Assembly: GCF_002162135.1 (NCBI RefSeq)
Contig: NZ_CP021382.1
Span: forward strand, 5,144,001 to 5,208,000
Direction: 5' to 3'
DNA: 64,000 bases
Source of the DNA: Cellvibrio sp. PSBB006
GTDB taxonomy: Bacteria; Pseudomonadota; Gammaproteobacteria; Pseudomonadales; Cellvibrionaceae
A model generated the notes under the pieces. It was not told the origin of the DNA, ran no database searches, and saw only the letters and a program-made list of their open reading frames with translations. The position numbers and the translations under genes are program-made. How positions within the stretch are numbered: the first letter of the stretch is position 1; each line of letters begins with the position of its first letter. This document shows, one piece after another, positions 8,875 to 19,172 of the stretch.

Positions 8875-11163
8875 TTACGCGTCTTGCAGGTCTTTGTGCT
8901 TTTCTTCGAGTTTTACGACGCCGGTGCGGAAGGCTTCGATATTCGGATCATTATCCGCTTCGGCTTTGGCCAGACGTTCGCGCGCTTTTTGCAAACGGGT
9001 TTCCAGGGATTTCAGTTGTTCTGCGCGTTTTTCTGCATCGCTCATACTCGCCAGCGCCGCCGCTTTGGCCTTGGCTTTTTCAATGGCGATGTCTGCCGCA
9101 CTTTGCTCTACTGGCGGTGTGCTGATCTCTGTTGCCGGCTTTGCTGTTGCGGTCAGTTGTGCGAGTTCGGCTTCTGTTTCGGCAATTTTTTGGTGCAGTT
9201 TTTCTACGCCTTGCTGCAGTGCATCAGCGGTAGCGCTGCCTTCGGCTTTGGCAGCGGCGGCCTTTTCCTGCGCTTTGGCAAGACGCGATTGCAGCGACTC
9301 AAGTGTCGTGCGTAACTTTTCGTCCGGTGCCATGGTTAATTTCGCTTGCGCACGGGCGATGGCGGCGGCCACCGGGTCTTCGGCACTGGCGGGCGTGGTT
9401 GCCGGCGTAGCGTCTTGTGTCGCCATAAAATCAGCGAGTTTTTTCTCAGCCTCACTGACTTTTAATTCGGCTTGCTTGATCCGCGCCTGTTGTTTTTCCA
9501 ATTGCTCCGGCGTAATCACCGCGCCTTCTTCATTGGGTACTAATGGCTGGCGCGCATGCTCAAGGCTGTTTTGTGCCGCGGCAAGCATACGCTCAAGTTT
9601 GGCTTTTTGTTCTTCCGGTGTTTGCTGCACGGCGCGAGCTTTGGCTACGGCCTCGGCGACAACAGCAGTTTGCGGCGCCGGTGCGACGGCTTTTTCGGCG
9701 AGCTTTTGTTTTGCTTCTTCAGCGGCCTGTTTGCGTGCTAGACGTTTAGCTTCTTTTTCCGCTTCTTCTTTTGCGATACGTTGCTGACGGAATTCAAACC
9801 GACGGCGTGAGCGATCAGATTTTTCTTTCTCCAGTTCGTGCTGGCGAATCGTGCCTTTGGCCGCGCGGTAATATTGCACCAGTGGAATATTACTCGGACA
9901 CACATAAGAACAGGCACCGCACTCGATGCAATCGAACAGGTTGTGCGCTTGCAGTTTTTCCATATCTTCCGCTTGCGCATACCAGAACAGTTGCTGCGGT
10001 AACAAACTGGCGGGGCAGGCATCTGCGCACAGGCCGCAACGAATACAGGCTTGCGCCGGCGGTGGAGGAGGCAATTCTTTTTTTGTGGGGGCGAGGATGC
10101 AGTTGGTGGTTTTAATGACCGGCACGCTGGGGATTGGCAAGGTAAAGCCCATCATCGGGCCGCCCATGATCAGGCGCGAGGCCTTCTTCGTATCAAAACC
10201 GTGTTGCGCAAGCAGATAGTCAATCGGCGTGCCGATGCGGACTTCCACGTTGCGCTGCATCTCCAGCGCTTCACCGACTACCGTGGTAACCCGCGAAATC
10301 AGCGGTTCGCCATAACGCACCGCACGCCAGGCTGCCGCGACAGTGCCGACGTTGAGGCAAATAACGCCGATGTAGGCGGAATGGTGGTCGGTAGGAATTT
10401 CCCGCCCGGTCAAAATCTGGATGATCTGCTTGGCGCCACCCGAGGGGTACTTGGTCGGAAAGGCCACCACTTGTATGCGTGTACCTTGCGCCGCTTTTTG
10501 CAGGGCCGCCAGGGCTTGGGGTTTATTGTCTTCCAGCCCGATGATCAGGTCTTTGGGCTCGTGCAGCAAATGGCTGACCATCAGGGTTCCCGCGATGATT
10601 TCCTCGGCGCGGGTCTGCATCAGGATGTCATCGGCGGTGATATAGGGCTCGCACTCGGCGCCATTGATGATCAGGGTATCAATCACTTCCGTAGAGCGCG
10701 GGTTGAGTTTTACCGCTGTCGGAAAGCCGGCACCACCCAGACCAGCTACCCCGGCCAGGCGGATTTTGTCTTGCAGGGCCGTCTTATCCAGTGCGTGGTA
10801 ATCCTCGCAGGGACTCAATGGCACCCATTCATCCTTGCCATCCGTCTCGATCACAATGCAGGTGTCGCTCATCCCCGACGGGTGTGTCAGGACGCGATCT
10901 TCAATCGCCACTACAGTGCCGGAACTTGGCGCGTGGATATTGGCACTGAAGACGCCATTGGCGGCAGCAATCAGCTGTCCGGTCAGTACGCGCTCACCCA
11001 CATTAACCACCGGTGTGGCCGGTTCGCCGATATGCTGGCTGACCGGTACTACCAACTGTGGCGGCAGCGGCACCGAGCCCAGCGGCAAACGCAAGGATTG
11101 TGCTTTATGCTCAGGCGGGTGAATTCCGCCGGGGATTTCCCGGATTTTGATCAGGCTGGTCAT
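8875..11163 (-). CDS. rnfC: Rnf complex subunit C (NADH/FMN and 4Fe-4S)
   Basis: This 762 aa peripheral subunit accepts electrons from, or donates them to, NADH. An N-terminal RnfC barrel (IPGGIHPPEHK, about residues 9-19) precedes the Complex I 51 kDa-like flavin/NADH domain (AGVAGLGGAGFPTAVKL). Two 4Fe-4S cluster motifs follow at about residues 374-420, CIRCGLCADACP and CIECGACSYVCP. From about residue 450 to the end the protein is a long Ala/Lys/Glu/Gln-rich helical tail, as in other proteobacterial RnfC proteins but of low complexity. The start overlaps the rnfB stop. Confidence 0.95.
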   Translation of the reverse strand: MTSLIKIREIPGGIHPPEHKAQSLRLPLGSVPLPPQLVVPVSQHIGEPATPVVNVGERVLTGQLIAAANGVFSANIHAPSSGTVVAIEDRVLTHPSGMSDTCIVIETDGKDEWVPLSPCEDYHALDKTALQDKIRLAGVAGLGGAGFPTAVKLNPRSTEVIDTLIINGAECEPYITADDILMQTRAEEIIAGTLMVSHLLHEPKDLIIGLEDNKPQALAALQKAAQGTRIQVVAFPTKYPSGGAKQIIQILTGREIPTDHHSAYIGVICLNVGTVAAAWRAVRYGEPLISRVTTVVGEALEMQRNVEVRIGTPIDYLLAQHGFDTKKASRLIMGGPMMGFTLPIPSVPVIKTTNCILAPTKKELPPPPPAQACIRCGLCADACPASLLPQQLFWYAQAEDMEKLQAHNLFDCIECGACSYVCPSNIPLVQYYRAAKGTIRQHELEKEKSDRSRRRFEFRQQRIAKEEAEKEAKRLARKQAAEEAKQKLAEKAVAPAPQTAVVAEAVAKARAVQQTPEEQKAKLERMLAAAQNSLEHARQPLVPNEEGAVITPEQLEKQQARIKQAELKVSEAEKKLADFMATQDATPATTPASAEDPVAAAIARAQAKLTMAPDEKLRTTLESLQSRLAKAQEKAAAAKAEGSATADALQQGVEKLHQKIAETEAELAQLTATAKPATEISTPPVEQSAADIAIEKAKAKAAALASMSDAEKRAEQLKSLETRLQKARERLAKAEADNDPNIEAFRTGVVKLEEKHKDLQDA

Positions 11164-11783
11164 TAAGCGGCTTTACCTGTGGGCTGATCCTGCGAATCGC
11201 GGTCGGTGGCGATGATGTTGGCGTTGATGGCGGGCAACTCCCACTTCCACTCTTTAACGCCGGTTTCCACCGGAATCATGTCAATACAATCTACGGGGCA
11301 GGGCTCCACACACAAGTCGCAGCCAGTGCACTCATCGGCAATCACGGTATGCATCTGCTTGGCGGCACCGAGGATGGCATCCATCGGGCAAGCCTGGATG
11401 CATTTGGTGCAGCCGATGCACTCGTCTTCGCGGATAAACGCCACTTTCTTGACTTCGGATTCCTCGCCGTGTTCTTCGTCGAGGGTGGGCGCGGGGACAG
11501 CCAGCAGATCCGCCAGGGCGTTGATGGTGGTTTGGCCGCCGGGTGGGCACTTATTGATGGCATCACCGCCGGCAATAGCCTGGGCGTAGGGCCGGCAGCC
11601 GGGATAGCCACATTGGCCGCACTGGGTTTGCGGCAGCAGATTGTCGATCTGGTCGACGATAGGGTCGCCTTCAACTTTGAACTTCACCGCCGCAAAACCC
11701 AGGATTGCGCCAAACAACGCGGCCAAGCCGATCAAGGCGATCAGCGCAGCGAGGATGGGGTTCTGGATAATGAGTTCAAACAT
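11163..11783 (-). CDS. rnfB: Rnf complex subunit B (Fe-S ferredoxin-like)
   Basis: This 206 aa protein has one N-terminal membrane helix (residues about 8-30) and then iron-sulfur domains facing the cytoplasm. The CGQCGYPGC motif (about 55-63) is the Fe-S motif also found in other four-cluster proteins. [12 protein letters not shown] and [12 protein letters not shown] form a two-cluster ferredoxin domain (about 115-165). It receives electrons from reduced ferredoxin or RnfC and passes them to the membrane core. It lies between rnfA (21 nt gap) and rnfC (overlap). Confidence 0.95.
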   Translation of the reverse strand: MFELIIQNPILAALIALIGLAALFGAILGFAAVKFKVEGDPIVDQIDNLLPQTQCGQCGYPGCRPYAQAIAGGDAINKCPPGGQTTINALADLLAVPAPTLDEEHGEESEVKKVAFIREDECIGCTKCIQACPMDAILGAAKQMHTVIADECTGCDLCVEPCPVDCIDMIPVETGVKEWKWELPAINANIIATDRDSQDQPTGKAA

Positions 11784-11804
11784 AATCGGTGCTACATCTC
11801 CGGC

Positions 11805-12380
11805 TTAGACAAGGCCACTGAAGCCCATAAAGGCGAGGGACATTAACCCGGCAGTGATCATGCCGATAGCGGCGCCTTTAAAGGGCACGGGCACATCGGC
11901 CACCGCCAGGCGTTCGCGCATGGCAGAGAACAGGATCAATACGATGGAAAATCCCACCGCTCCACCGAATCCGTAGAGGGTGGATTCCCAGAAACTGTGG
12001 GTTTTGTTGATATTCAACAAGGCCACGCCCAACACCGCGCAGTTCACCGTAATCAGCGGCAGGAATACCCCGAGGATGCGGTACAGCAATGGGCTGGTTT
12101 TTTCCATAAACATCTTGGTGAACTGCACGACCGCCGCAATCACCAATATAAAGGAGATAGTGCGCAGGTAATCCAGGCCCAAAGGCGCGAGAATCCAGGT
12201 GAAGACCAGGTAGGTACAGATGGAGGCGAGCGTCATCACAAAGGTAGTAGCGCCGGCCATACCGATGGCCGATTCCAGTTTGTTGGACACACCCATAAAC
12301 GGGCACAGCCCCAGGAACTGGACCAGCACAAAGTTGTTCACCAGGATGGTGCCGAGCATGATGACGGCAAATTCGGTCAT
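11805..12380 (-). CDS. rnfA: Rnf complex subunit A (membrane)
   Basis: First gene of the rnf operon, 191 aa, with six hydrophobic helices. It is homologous to RnfE, and the pair forms the pseudo-symmetric membrane core. Conserved cysteines appear in [13 protein letters not shown] and [14 protein letters not shown]. In related bacteria the complex couples NADH/ferredoxin redox chemistry to ion transport and supplies reductant, for example to SoxR. The promoter should lie in the 141-nt gap to metG, where a perfect 14-bp palindrome is found. Confidence 0.95.
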   Translation of the reverse strand: MTEFAVIMLGTILVNNFVLVQFLGLCPFMGVSNKLESAIGMAGATTFVMTLASICTYLVFTWILAPLGLDYLRTISFILVIAAVVQFTKMFMEKTSPLLYRILGVFLPLITVNCAVLGVALLNINKTHSFWESTLYGFGGAVGFSIVLILFSAMRERLAVADVPVPFKGAAIGMITAGLMSLAFMGFSGLV

Positions 12381-12404
12381 GGATTCTCTACCTGTCGGCT
12401 GACG

Positions 12405-12418
12405 CCTGAAATTTCAGG
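12405..12418. promoter_or_regulatory. Perfect 14-bp palindrome upstream of rnfA
   Basis: CCTGAAATTTCAGG is its own reverse complement and ends 25 nt before the rnfA start codon. Position and symmetry fit a dimeric regulator operator, but no regulator is assigned and the match could be chance. Confidence 0.4.
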
Positions 12419-12521
12419 GGCGCATTATCGTAAAGCAACGGCGCGGGATCAATCCAAAACGCCGTTTATTTGGGAATATGCTTGAAACCTGTGGCGATAA
12501 TGCGTTTACCGGGTTGTGGTA

Positions 12522-14540
12522 TTACATTACGCGTTGGCCGGGTTTGGCGCCGCTGTGGGGTTCAAGCAGGTATAAGTCGCTGCCTCCGGGGCCTGCGGCC
12601 AGTACCATGCCTTCGCTCATACCGAACTTCATCTTGCGCGGTTTGAGGTTGGCAACCACCACGGTGAGCTTGCCTACCAGGTCTTCCGGTTTATAGGCAG
12701 CTTTAATACCGGAGAAGACGTTGCGCGTCTCCCCGCCCAAATCCAGGGTCAGGCGCAAGAGTTTGTCAGAACCTTCCACGTGTTCGGCGTTGGCGATCAA
12801 CGCGATGCGCAGATCCACCCTGGCGAAATCGCCAAACTCAATCTCGTCCGCAATCGGGTCATCCGCCAGAGGGCCACTGGCTTTCGGTGCGGCGCTGGCG
12901 AGGGCTTCTTTGCTGGCTTCGAGCATGGCGTCCACCTTGTCTTTTTCAACGCGGGTTAATAAAGGAACAAAGGCGTTGATCTGATCACCACCACGGAAAC
13001 GCACCGGCGCCGTCCAGCTCAGGGTTTCACCCAGGAATTCCTCGGCCTTGGCAGTTAATGCCGGTAGCACAGGTTTGAGGTAAGTCAGCAGGGCGCGGAA
13101 CATGTTGATGCCCAGGGTGCAGACATCCAGTGTGTATTGCTCCTGACCGGGTTGTTTGGCCAGCTTCCAGGGCTCCTGGGTGGCGATGTATTCGTTCGCA
13201 GCGTCAGCCAGCGCCATGATTTCACGCATGGCTTTGCTGAAGTCCCGCGCTTCGTAATGCGCTGCGATAACAGCTCCCGCATCCACGAATTTTTCCCATA
13301 GGGCCGGGTCAGCAACCGTGGTCGACAAGGTGCCGCCCGCATTGTTGATGAACTTGGCAGTACGGCTGGCAATGTTAACCACCTTGCCCACCAGATCGCT
13401 GTTGACGCGCTGGATAAAATCCTCAAGATTTAAATCGAGATCATCCACGGCGCTGGTCAGTTTGGCGGCAAAGTAATAACGTAAATATTCCGGATTCAGG
13501 TGATTGAGGTAAGTGCGCGCGTTAATAAAGGTGCCGCGCGATTTGCTCATCTTGGTGCCATTAACCGTCAGGAAGCCGTGCACACAGATTTTGGTGGGGG
13601 TACGCAACTTGGCCGAATGCAGCATGGCGGGCCAGAAGAGGGCGTGGAAGTTGACGATATCCTTGCCGATAAAGTGATAAACCTCCGCCGTGGAATCCGG
13701 CTTCCAGTAGTCCTGCCAATCAATGCCGTGTTGGTCGCCGTAATGTTTCAGACTGGCGATATACCCAATAGGCGCATCCAGCCAGACGTAAAAATATTTA
13801 CCCGGTTGATCGGGGATTTCAAAACCGAAGTAGGGCGCATCGCGGGAGATATCCCACTCCTGCAAACCGGCATCCAGCCACTCCGCCATCTTGTTTGCCA
13901 CTTCATCTTGCAAATGGCCGGCACGGGTCCAGTCTTTAAGGAAGTCGCTGAACGCAGGCAGGGTGAAGAAGAAATGCTCGGAATCTTTCGCAACCGGTGT
14001 CGCGCCGGAGATCGCTGACTTGGGGTTGATCAAGTCCATCGGCGAATAGGTGGCACCACATTTTTCACAATTGTCACCATACTGGTCTTCGGATTTACAT
14101 TTGGGGCAGGTGCCTTTTATGTAGCGATCTGCCAGAAACAGATTTTTTTCCGGGTCGTAGGCCTGGGTGATACTGCGGGTCGCGATGTGACCATTGGCCA
14201 GCAAGCGTTGATAGATCATCGTCGACAGTTCGCGATTTTCTTCACTGTGCGTCGAGTGGTAATTATCAAAGCCAATCAGAAAATCAGCAAAATCCTGCTG
14301 GTGCTCTGCTTTGACATTGGCAATTTGTTGTTCAGGGCTGTGACCCAGCTGCTCAGCTTTCAACATGATGGCGGTGCCGTGCGCATCGTCGGCGCAGACA
14401 TACAAACAATCTTCACCGCGCAGCTTCTGGAAGCGAACCCAGATATCGGTCTGGATATATTCCACCAGATGGCCGAGGTGAATCGAGCCGTTGGCGTAGG
14501 GCAGGGCACTGGTAACAAGAATTTTACGAGCTTGGGTCAT
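12522..14540 (-). CDS. metG: Methionyl-tRNA synthetase
   Basis: This 672 aa enzyme charges tRNA-Met in the cytoplasm. The class I signature appears as [11 protein letters not shown] (residues 15-25) and KMSKS (about 331-335). A zinc knuckle with CPKC and CEKCG lies near residues 145-165. The C-terminal ~110 residues ([11 protein letters not shown] onwards) are the Trbp111-like tRNA-binding domain that dimerises the enzyme. The order metG then rnfABCDGE in the same direction is shared with Pseudomonas; the usually divergent apbC is displaced by 10 kb here. Confidence 0.97.
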   Translation of the reverse strand: MTQARKILVTSALPYANGSIHLGHLVEYIQTDIWVRFQKLRGEDCLYVCADDAHGTAIMLKAEQLGHSPEQQIANVKAEHQQDFADFLIGFDNYHSTHSEENRELSTMIYQRLLANGHIATRSITQAYDPEKNLFLADRYIKGTCPKCKSEDQYGDNCEKCGATYSPMDLINPKSAISGATPVAKDSEHFFFTLPAFSDFLKDWTRAGHLQDEVANKMAEWLDAGLQEWDISRDAPYFGFEIPDQPGKYFYVWLDAPIGYIASLKHYGDQHGIDWQDYWKPDSTAEVYHFIGKDIVNFHALFWPAMLHSAKLRTPTKICVHGFLTVNGTKMSKSRGTFINARTYLNHLNPEYLRYYFAAKLTSAVDDLDLNLEDFIQRVNSDLVGKVVNIASRTAKFINNAGGTLSTTVADPALWEKFVDAGAVIAAHYEARDFSKAMREIMALADAANEYIATQEPWKLAKQPGQEQYTLDVCTLGINMFRALLTYLKPVLPALTAKAEEFLGETLSWTAPVRFRGGDQINAFVPLLTRVEKDKVDAMLEASKEALASAAPKASGPLADDPIADEIEFGDFARVDLRIALIANAEHVEGSDKLLRLTLDLGGETRNVFSGIKAAYKPEDLVGKLTVVVANLKPRKMKFGMSEGMVLAAGPGGSDLYLLEPHSGAKPGQRVM

Positions 14541-14804
14541 AGGTCTGGGTATCTATCCAAGGTTGTGTGCAGATCACGAATTTTACAAGATGGTGCGATT
14601 GAAATCGTCAGCTCATGCACTGGCAGGGGATAACCCACAATCCAGCTGGCTGAAAGGAGGCGCACTATAGCATTTTTGCCATGAGATATCAGTTGGTCCG
14701 GCCTGGCCGAGACGCGAGGTACACGTGGAAAAAATACGGTGCAGATACCCGGGGTGGCAGTTAAGGCGCCCGACCATTAATTATCATCACGATGGAGAAT
14801 CTTG

Positions 14805-15713
14805 TTGGACAGATTTCAGGAAATGCAGGTTTTTATCGCCGTCGCTGAAGAAGAAAGCTTCGCCGCCGCGGCCCGGCGCATGGGAATGTCCGCTGCGAGT
14901 ATCACGCGGGCGGTGGCATCTCTGGAAGCGCGCTTGGGCGCATTATTGTTATCGCGCACGACGCGGCGCGTTTATGTGTCGGAAACGGGGCAGCGTTATC
15001 TGGAGGATTGTCGCCGTATCCTTGCTGAATTAACCGAGGCCGAGGAGTCCGCCTCCGGCAGTTATGCCCTGGCACGCGGTCAATTGGTTATCACTGCGCC
15101 GGTCTTGTTCGGTGAGTTATATATAACTCCGTTGATGGTCGATTATCTCAATGAACATCCGCAGGTCAGCATCAAGGCATTGATGGTTGATCGGGTGATT
15201 AACATGATGGATGAAGGTGTAGATGTGGCTCTGCGTATCGGGCACTTACCCGACAGTGGGCTCTACGCTTTGCGTGTCGGAAGCGTGAGGCGCGTGGTTT
15301 GTGCGGCGCCGGAATTTCTGGAACGTCACGGTCGCCCTCAACATCCTGATGATCTGCGTGAGCAGCTCGCGGCGTTAATTTCCAATAGTCCATTGCTCGC
15401 CAAATGGCAGTTTAGGGTGGACGGAGGGACAACAGCGTTCTTGCCGGAATCACGTTTGGTGGTCACGGCAAATCAGGCGGCAATTAATGCGGCGATATCC
15501 GGTTGGGGCTATACCTGCGTGCTCTCTTATCAAGTAGCGCGACAGGTGGCGAGAGGTGAGTTGGAAATTGTATTGCAGGATTATGAGCTGCCTGCTTTGC
15601 CGGTACATGTGGTTTATCAGGGCGGCGCGAAAGTATCTGCCAGGGTGCGCACGTTTGTCGATTATTGTGTAGCCCGTCTGCGTGCTGATCCCGCGTTACA
15701 TTTTTCACCGTGA
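14805..15713 (+). CDS. LysR-family transcriptional regulator (CrgA-like subgroup)
   Basis: This is a roughly 302 aa DNA-binding regulator. The N-terminal winged helix-turn-helix (residues about 1-60, AAAARRMGMSAASITRAVASLE) is followed by a type 2 periplasmic-binding-like effector domain. The start is a TTG at 14805, supported by GGAGA at 14794-14798 and by the usual family opening MDRFQEMQVF. A second TTG lies at 14802. It precedes a GST and a flavin-oxidase-like gene in the same direction, and regulation of those two genes is likely but inferred. The effector is unknown. Confidence 0.9.
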   Translation: MDRFQEMQVFIAVAEEESFAAAARRMGMSAASITRAVASLEARLGALLLSRTTRRVYVSETGQRYLEDCRRILAELTEAEESASGSYALARGQLVITAPVLFGELYITPLMVDYLNEHPQVSIKALMVDRVINMMDEGVDVALRIGHLPDSGLYALRVGSVRRVVCAAPEFLERHGRPQHPDDLREQLAALISNSPLLAKWQFRVDGGTTAFLPESRLVVTANQAAINAAISGWGYTCVLSYQVARQVARGELEIVLQDYELPALPVHVVYQGGAKVSARVRTFVDYCVARLRADPALHFSP

Positions 15714-15835
15714 TTGTGGCGGCTGCGAAATATGTTGCACAGATTGAAATAGTCTTTTGCAGAATTTGATCATTCTCTACAGCAGAAATGTCTTCCACAA
15801 TGGCTCGGACAATTCATCTTGTTGAGGAGCCAATG

Positions 15836-16465
15836 ATGTCAACCAAACCTGTCAAACTTTATCGCCACATGTTGTCTGGACATTGTCATCGCGTTGAGCT
15901 GATGTTGTCGCTGCTGGGACTCCCGGTGGAGTTCATTGAGGTAGATCTGGCAAACGGATCACATAAAAAACCCGAGTTTCTCAACCTGAACAGTTTTGGT
16001 CAGGTTCCTGTCATTGATGACAACGGAGTGATACTGGCAGACGCTAACGCGATTCTGGTTTATCTCGCCAAACGCTACGCGCCTGACAAGTGGTTGCCGG
16101 AAGATGCGGTGGGTGCGGCAAAAGTCCAGCGATGGTTGTCGGCAGCGGCAGGCCCTTTGGCATTTGGTCCGGCAAGAGCGCGTCTTATCACCGTTTTTGG
16201 TGCTCCTTTTAATGCGGAGGACGTTATCAGTTCCGCTCATGCGCTTCTTTCAGTTATGAACCTGGAGTTATCGCGCAGTGCATTTCTGGTGGGTGATCAA
16301 CCGACCATCGCCGATATTGCCGGATACAGTTACATCGCTCACGCACCGGAAGGCAATGTTTCTTTACAAGAGTATCCGCAGGTACGCGCCTGGTTGAATC
16401 GCGTGGAAACCTTGCCGGGTTTTGTCGCGATGAAAAAGTCTCCTGTTGGTTTGATGAGTGCGTGA
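15836..16465 (+). CDS. Glutathione S-transferase family protein
   Basis: This 209 aa protein has an N-terminal thioredoxin-like domain ([31 protein letters not shown], with the cis-Pro after Val) and an all-helical C-terminal domain ([17 protein letters not shown]). It probably conjugates or reduces small electrophiles with glutathione. ATG 15836 is chosen because GAGGAG at 15824-15829 lies 6 nt upstream. It is followed 3 nt later by the flavin-oxidase-like gene, so the two are surely co-transcribed, and a LysR gene lies just upstream. Confidence 0.9.
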   Translation: MSTKPVKLYRHMLSGHCHRVELMLSLLGLPVEFIEVDLANGSHKKPEFLNLNSFGQVPVIDDNGVILADANAILVYLAKRYAPDKWLPEDAVGAAKVQRWLSAAAGPLAFGPARARLITVFGAPFNAEDVISSAHALLSVMNLELSRSAFLVGDQPTIADIAGYSYIAHAPEGNVSLQEYPQVRAWLNRVETLPGFVAMKKSPVGLMSA

Positions 16466-16468
16466 ACA

Positions 16469-17434
16469 ATGAAAACGACCGATGAAGATCGTCATGATCC
16501 CTGGCACTCGGGCGAGCGCCAATTGCACGTCCTTGCCGGAGTTTCCGACAAGATGAAACAGATAGGTGCGCGTGTCATCAGGGACTATATGCCTGATCAA
16601 CACCGCGAATTTTTCCAGCAGTTGCCATTTATGGTGATGGGTAGTGTCGATGCTCAAGGTGATACCTGGGCGAGCATCCTGACCGGTCACCCTGGCTTTG
16701 CTGTTTCACCTGAGCCGCGTCGTTTGCGCGTAAATGCGATGCCACCTGCGGAAGATCCTGCCTGTGACAATATACAGCAGGGTATGGCGCTCGGCATGTT
16801 AGGTATCGAACTTGAAACGCGACGGCGTAATCGTGTCAACGGTGTAGTTAGTCAGCTCGATGAAGAGGGTTTTGAGCTGACGGTGGAGCATTCTTTTGGT
16901 AATTGTCCGCAATACATTCAGAAGCGTGATTATTCCTGGGTTGGCGACGAGCATCAATCACGCCCTTCACGATTTGTTGCGGATGAATTGAATGAGACTG
17001 CGCGCAGGATGATTCGCCAGGCCGATACGCTTTTTGTTGCGAGTTATGTCGATGATCCGGTGAGCGGCAAACGCTCAGTGGATGTTTCGCATCGGGGAGG
17101 CCGAGCCGGTTTCGTTCAGGTGGAGCAAAATCGCCTTACGATTCCAGACTTTTCCGGTAATTTTCATTTCAATACACTCGGCAATTTTATGGTGAATCCC
17201 CGCGCGGGGTTGCTGTTTATTGATTTTGAAACGGGGGATCTGTTGCAACTCACCGGACAAACAGAACTGGTATTGTCCGGTTCCATTATTTCGACATTCA
17301 AGGGTGCTGAGCGGCTGTGGCATCTCGATGTGAAGCACATGGTTTATCGTCCGGCCGCGCTACCGCTGCGTTGGTCGTTCACAGAATGGTCGCCAAAAAG
17401 TCTTCAAACCGGCGTTTGGCAGGAGGGTGTTTAA
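16469..17434 (+). CDS. Pyridoxamine 5'-phosphate oxidase-like flavin protein
   Basis: This 321 aa protein has a split-barrel, FMN-binding, PNPOx-like fold. The first strand region FFQQLPFMVMGSVDAQGDTWASILTG (about residues 49-74) and the second FSGNFHFNTLGNFMVNPRAGLLFIDFETGDLLQLTG are typical. Such proteins are often found beside GST and LysR genes, as here. The substrate is unknown and true pyridoxamine phosphate oxidase activity should not be assumed, since the length and N-terminal extension differ from PdxH. The start lies 3 nt after the GST stop codon. Confidence 0.85.
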   Translation: MKTTDEDRHDPWHSGERQLHVLAGVSDKMKQIGARVIRDYMPDQHREFFQQLPFMVMGSVDAQGDTWASILTGHPGFAVSPEPRRLRVNAMPPAEDPACDNIQQGMALGMLGIELETRRRNRVNGVVSQLDEEGFELTVEHSFGNCPQYIQKRDYSWVGDEHQSRPSRFVADELNETARRMIRQADTLFVASYVDDPVSGKRSVDVSHRGGRAGFVQVEQNRLTIPDFSGNFHFNTLGNFMVNPRAGLLFIDFETGDLLQLTGQTELVLSGSIISTFKGAERLWHLDVKHMVYRPAALPLRWSFTEWSPKSLQTGVWQEGV

Positions 17435-17454
17435 CAATAAACGCAGGATAAAAA

Positions 17455-18357
17455 TTAGCGGAAAATTTCCGTTGCGGCTTCCACAACTAACGCGTGGCGA
17501 CGGGCCAGTGCTGATCTATCCCGGTCATAACCACCACCGATAACCGTAGCCACCGGAATGGATTTTTTCTGGCACATTTCAAGCACCAGATATTCCCGGT
17601 TGCGTATGCCTTCCAGGCTAATGTTAAGCAACCCGAGCGGATCTTTTTCATAGACGTCAACGCCGGCATCGTAGATCACTAAAGACGGTTTGAATTCGTT
17701 TAGTAGCCGATGCAGGATTTTTTCCACAACATCCAGATAATCCTGATCGCCTAATCCGATCGGTAATTCCACATCAAGATCACTCTTGGCTTTGCGTGCA
17801 GGAAAGTTTTTTTCGCAATGAATCGAGCAGGTAAAAATATTGGGCTGCTCTTTCAGAATACTCGCCGTGCCGTCCCCCTGATGAACATCACAATCAAAAA
17901 TCAAAATTCGTTCTGCTTTGCCTTGCTCAATCAAGGCGCGCGCAGCAATGGCCAAATCATTCAGGATGCAAAAGCCGGAAGCAAAGTCATAATGCGCGTG
18001 ATGTGTGCCACCCGCCAGGTGGCAGGCAATGCCGTGTTGCAAGGCGAGGGACGCGGCGAGCAAGGTGCCGTTGGGTGAGATCAGTGTGCGATGCATCAAG
18101 CCCTCACTCCAGGGCAAACCCATGCGCCGGATTTCCTGTGGCGACTGTCGGTTGTGAATAAAACGTTCCAGATAATCCCGGGAATGCCCCAGTTCCAGAA
18201 CGATTTGTTTGGCTTTGCCCGGGCGAAAGGTATTGCTGGCTGTGGCGATACCACGCTCCTGCAAATAATCATGCAGCAACCGAAATTTTTCCATGGGAAA
18301 GCGATGCTTGCTGTCAAAGTCAAAGCTATACGCCGGATTGGTGACAAGTGGAATCAT
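17455..18357 (-). CDS. Histone deacetylase-like zinc amidohydrolase
   Basis: This 300 aa protein is of the arginase/deacetylase fold. The catalytic signature is intact: GGTHHAHYDF gives the His pair (119-120), FDCDVHQGDGT gives Asp157 and His159, and YDAGVDVYEKDPLG gives Asp234 as third zinc ligand; GGGY near the end carries the catalytic Tyr. The layout resembles the short HDAC11-like bacterial branch. It should remove acetyl groups from small molecules such as polyamines or from protein lysines, but the substrate is not shown by context. It converges with the flavin-oxidase gene. Confidence 0.9.
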   Translation of the reverse strand: MIPLVTNPAYSFDFDSKHRFPMEKFRLLHDYLQERGIATASNTFRPGKAKQIVLELGHSRDYLERFIHNRQSPQEIRRMGLPWSEGLMHRTLISPNGTLLAASLALQHGIACHLAGGTHHAHYDFASGFCILNDLAIAARALIEQGKAERILIFDCDVHQGDGTASILKEQPNIFTCSIHCEKNFPARKAKSDLDVELPIGLGDQDYLDVVEKILHRLLNEFKPSLVIYDAGVDVYEKDPLGLLNISLEGIRNREYLVLEMCQKKSIPVATVIGGGYDRDRSALARRHALVVEAATEIFR

Positions 18358-18435
18358 GGTAATGCATGAGTCGAAGTTAATGAAAATAATGAACGATAAA
18401 TATCAGCAGTAGTTGCCGTAATACCTTGATACGTA

Positions 18436-19029
18436 TCATTGCTTACGCCAGATGATCAAGCGATTGTTGGCGGGCATAGCATTATCTTCCAACAGCATCA
18501 ATCCGGCAGTTTCGGCTGCTTCATTCACCGCTTCAAAATCGCGGATACCTTGTTCGGGATTCATGGCTTTCAGGTGTTGATCAAACTGGGCATTGCTATC
18601 ACTGGTATAGCGCCCCTGGTAATTGAATGGGCCATACAGAGCGAAAAGCCCGGCGGATGGCAGGCGCTGGCCAACCTGCTGAATCATATGGCGCGCGTTG
18701 GGCCAGCTCATAATGTGTGCTGTGTTCGCGCTGAAAACCGCATCGAAACCGCTTGGCCAGTGTGCTTGAGTCACATCGAGAACGCGCGGCGGACGAAGGT
18801 TGGTATGAGGGTATTCTGTGATCCACAGATTAATGCCGGGAAGGTAATCCTCGCGATCAGACGTCTGCCAGATAAGGTGCGGCATGGCCGCCGAAAAATG
18901 AACGGCGTGCTGACCGGTGCCTGAGCCTATCTCCAGTACATGGCGAGCCTGCTGAAAATGCCGAAGCAATACCGCGAGTATGGGGGCTTTGTTGTTTTCA
19001 CAGGCCTGGGAAAAGGGTTTGTTTGACAT
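18436..19029 (-). CDS. DUF938 SAM-dependent methyltransferase
   Basis: This roughly 197 aa cytoplasmic protein has a Rossmann-like methyltransferase motif I, VLEIGSGTGQHAVHF (about residues 30-44), followed by WQTSDREDY and DAVFSANTAHIMSW, the signature of the DUF938 family. ATG 19029 (MSNKPFSQACENN) matches the usual family start; a TTG nine bases upstream is possible. No partner gene indicates its substrate. The deacetylase gene follows in the same direction after about 80 nt. Confidence 0.85.
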   Translation of the reverse strand: MSNKPFSQACENNKAPILAVLLRHFQQARHVLEIGSGTGQHAVHFSAAMPHLIWQTSDREDYLPGINLWITEYPHTNLRPPRVLDVTQAHWPSGFDAVFSANTAHIMSWPNARHMIQQVGQRLPSAGLFALYGPFNYQGRYTSDSNAQFDQHLKAMNPEQGIRDFEAVNEAAETAGLMLLEDNAMPANNRLIIWRKQ

Positions 19030-19124
19030 AATCCACAATCGGTAAGAGAAGATTTTCAGGCAATAACGAGGGTGACTATAGCGATTGTGGATGGCAAGGT
19101 AAATCCAGCGAAAGAAGAGAAGCC

Positions 19125-19157
19125 AAAAAAAACCTCCGTCAATGCGGAGGCTTTTTT
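19125..19157 (-). terminator. Rho-independent terminator of the entericidin gene
   Basis: Stem CCTCCG (19133-19138) / CGGAGG (19145-19150) has a 6-nt loop, with an A-run on the left and a T-run on the right. On the minus strand it ends in eight T and follows the entericidin stop by about 16 nt. Confidence 0.85.
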
Positions 19158-19172
19158 GTGCAGCAGAGATGA

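Noticed and set aside
8829..8880. Recurring peptide CRITPxANPTY in several frames
   Set aside because: It is just the translation of the REP-like palindrome and not a protein motif.
8894..11166. Long plus-strand open frames (up to 371 codons) opposite rnfC
   Set aside because: They are the antisense of a certain gene rich in Ala, Lys and Glu codons, which leaves the opposite strand open; no domains are visible.
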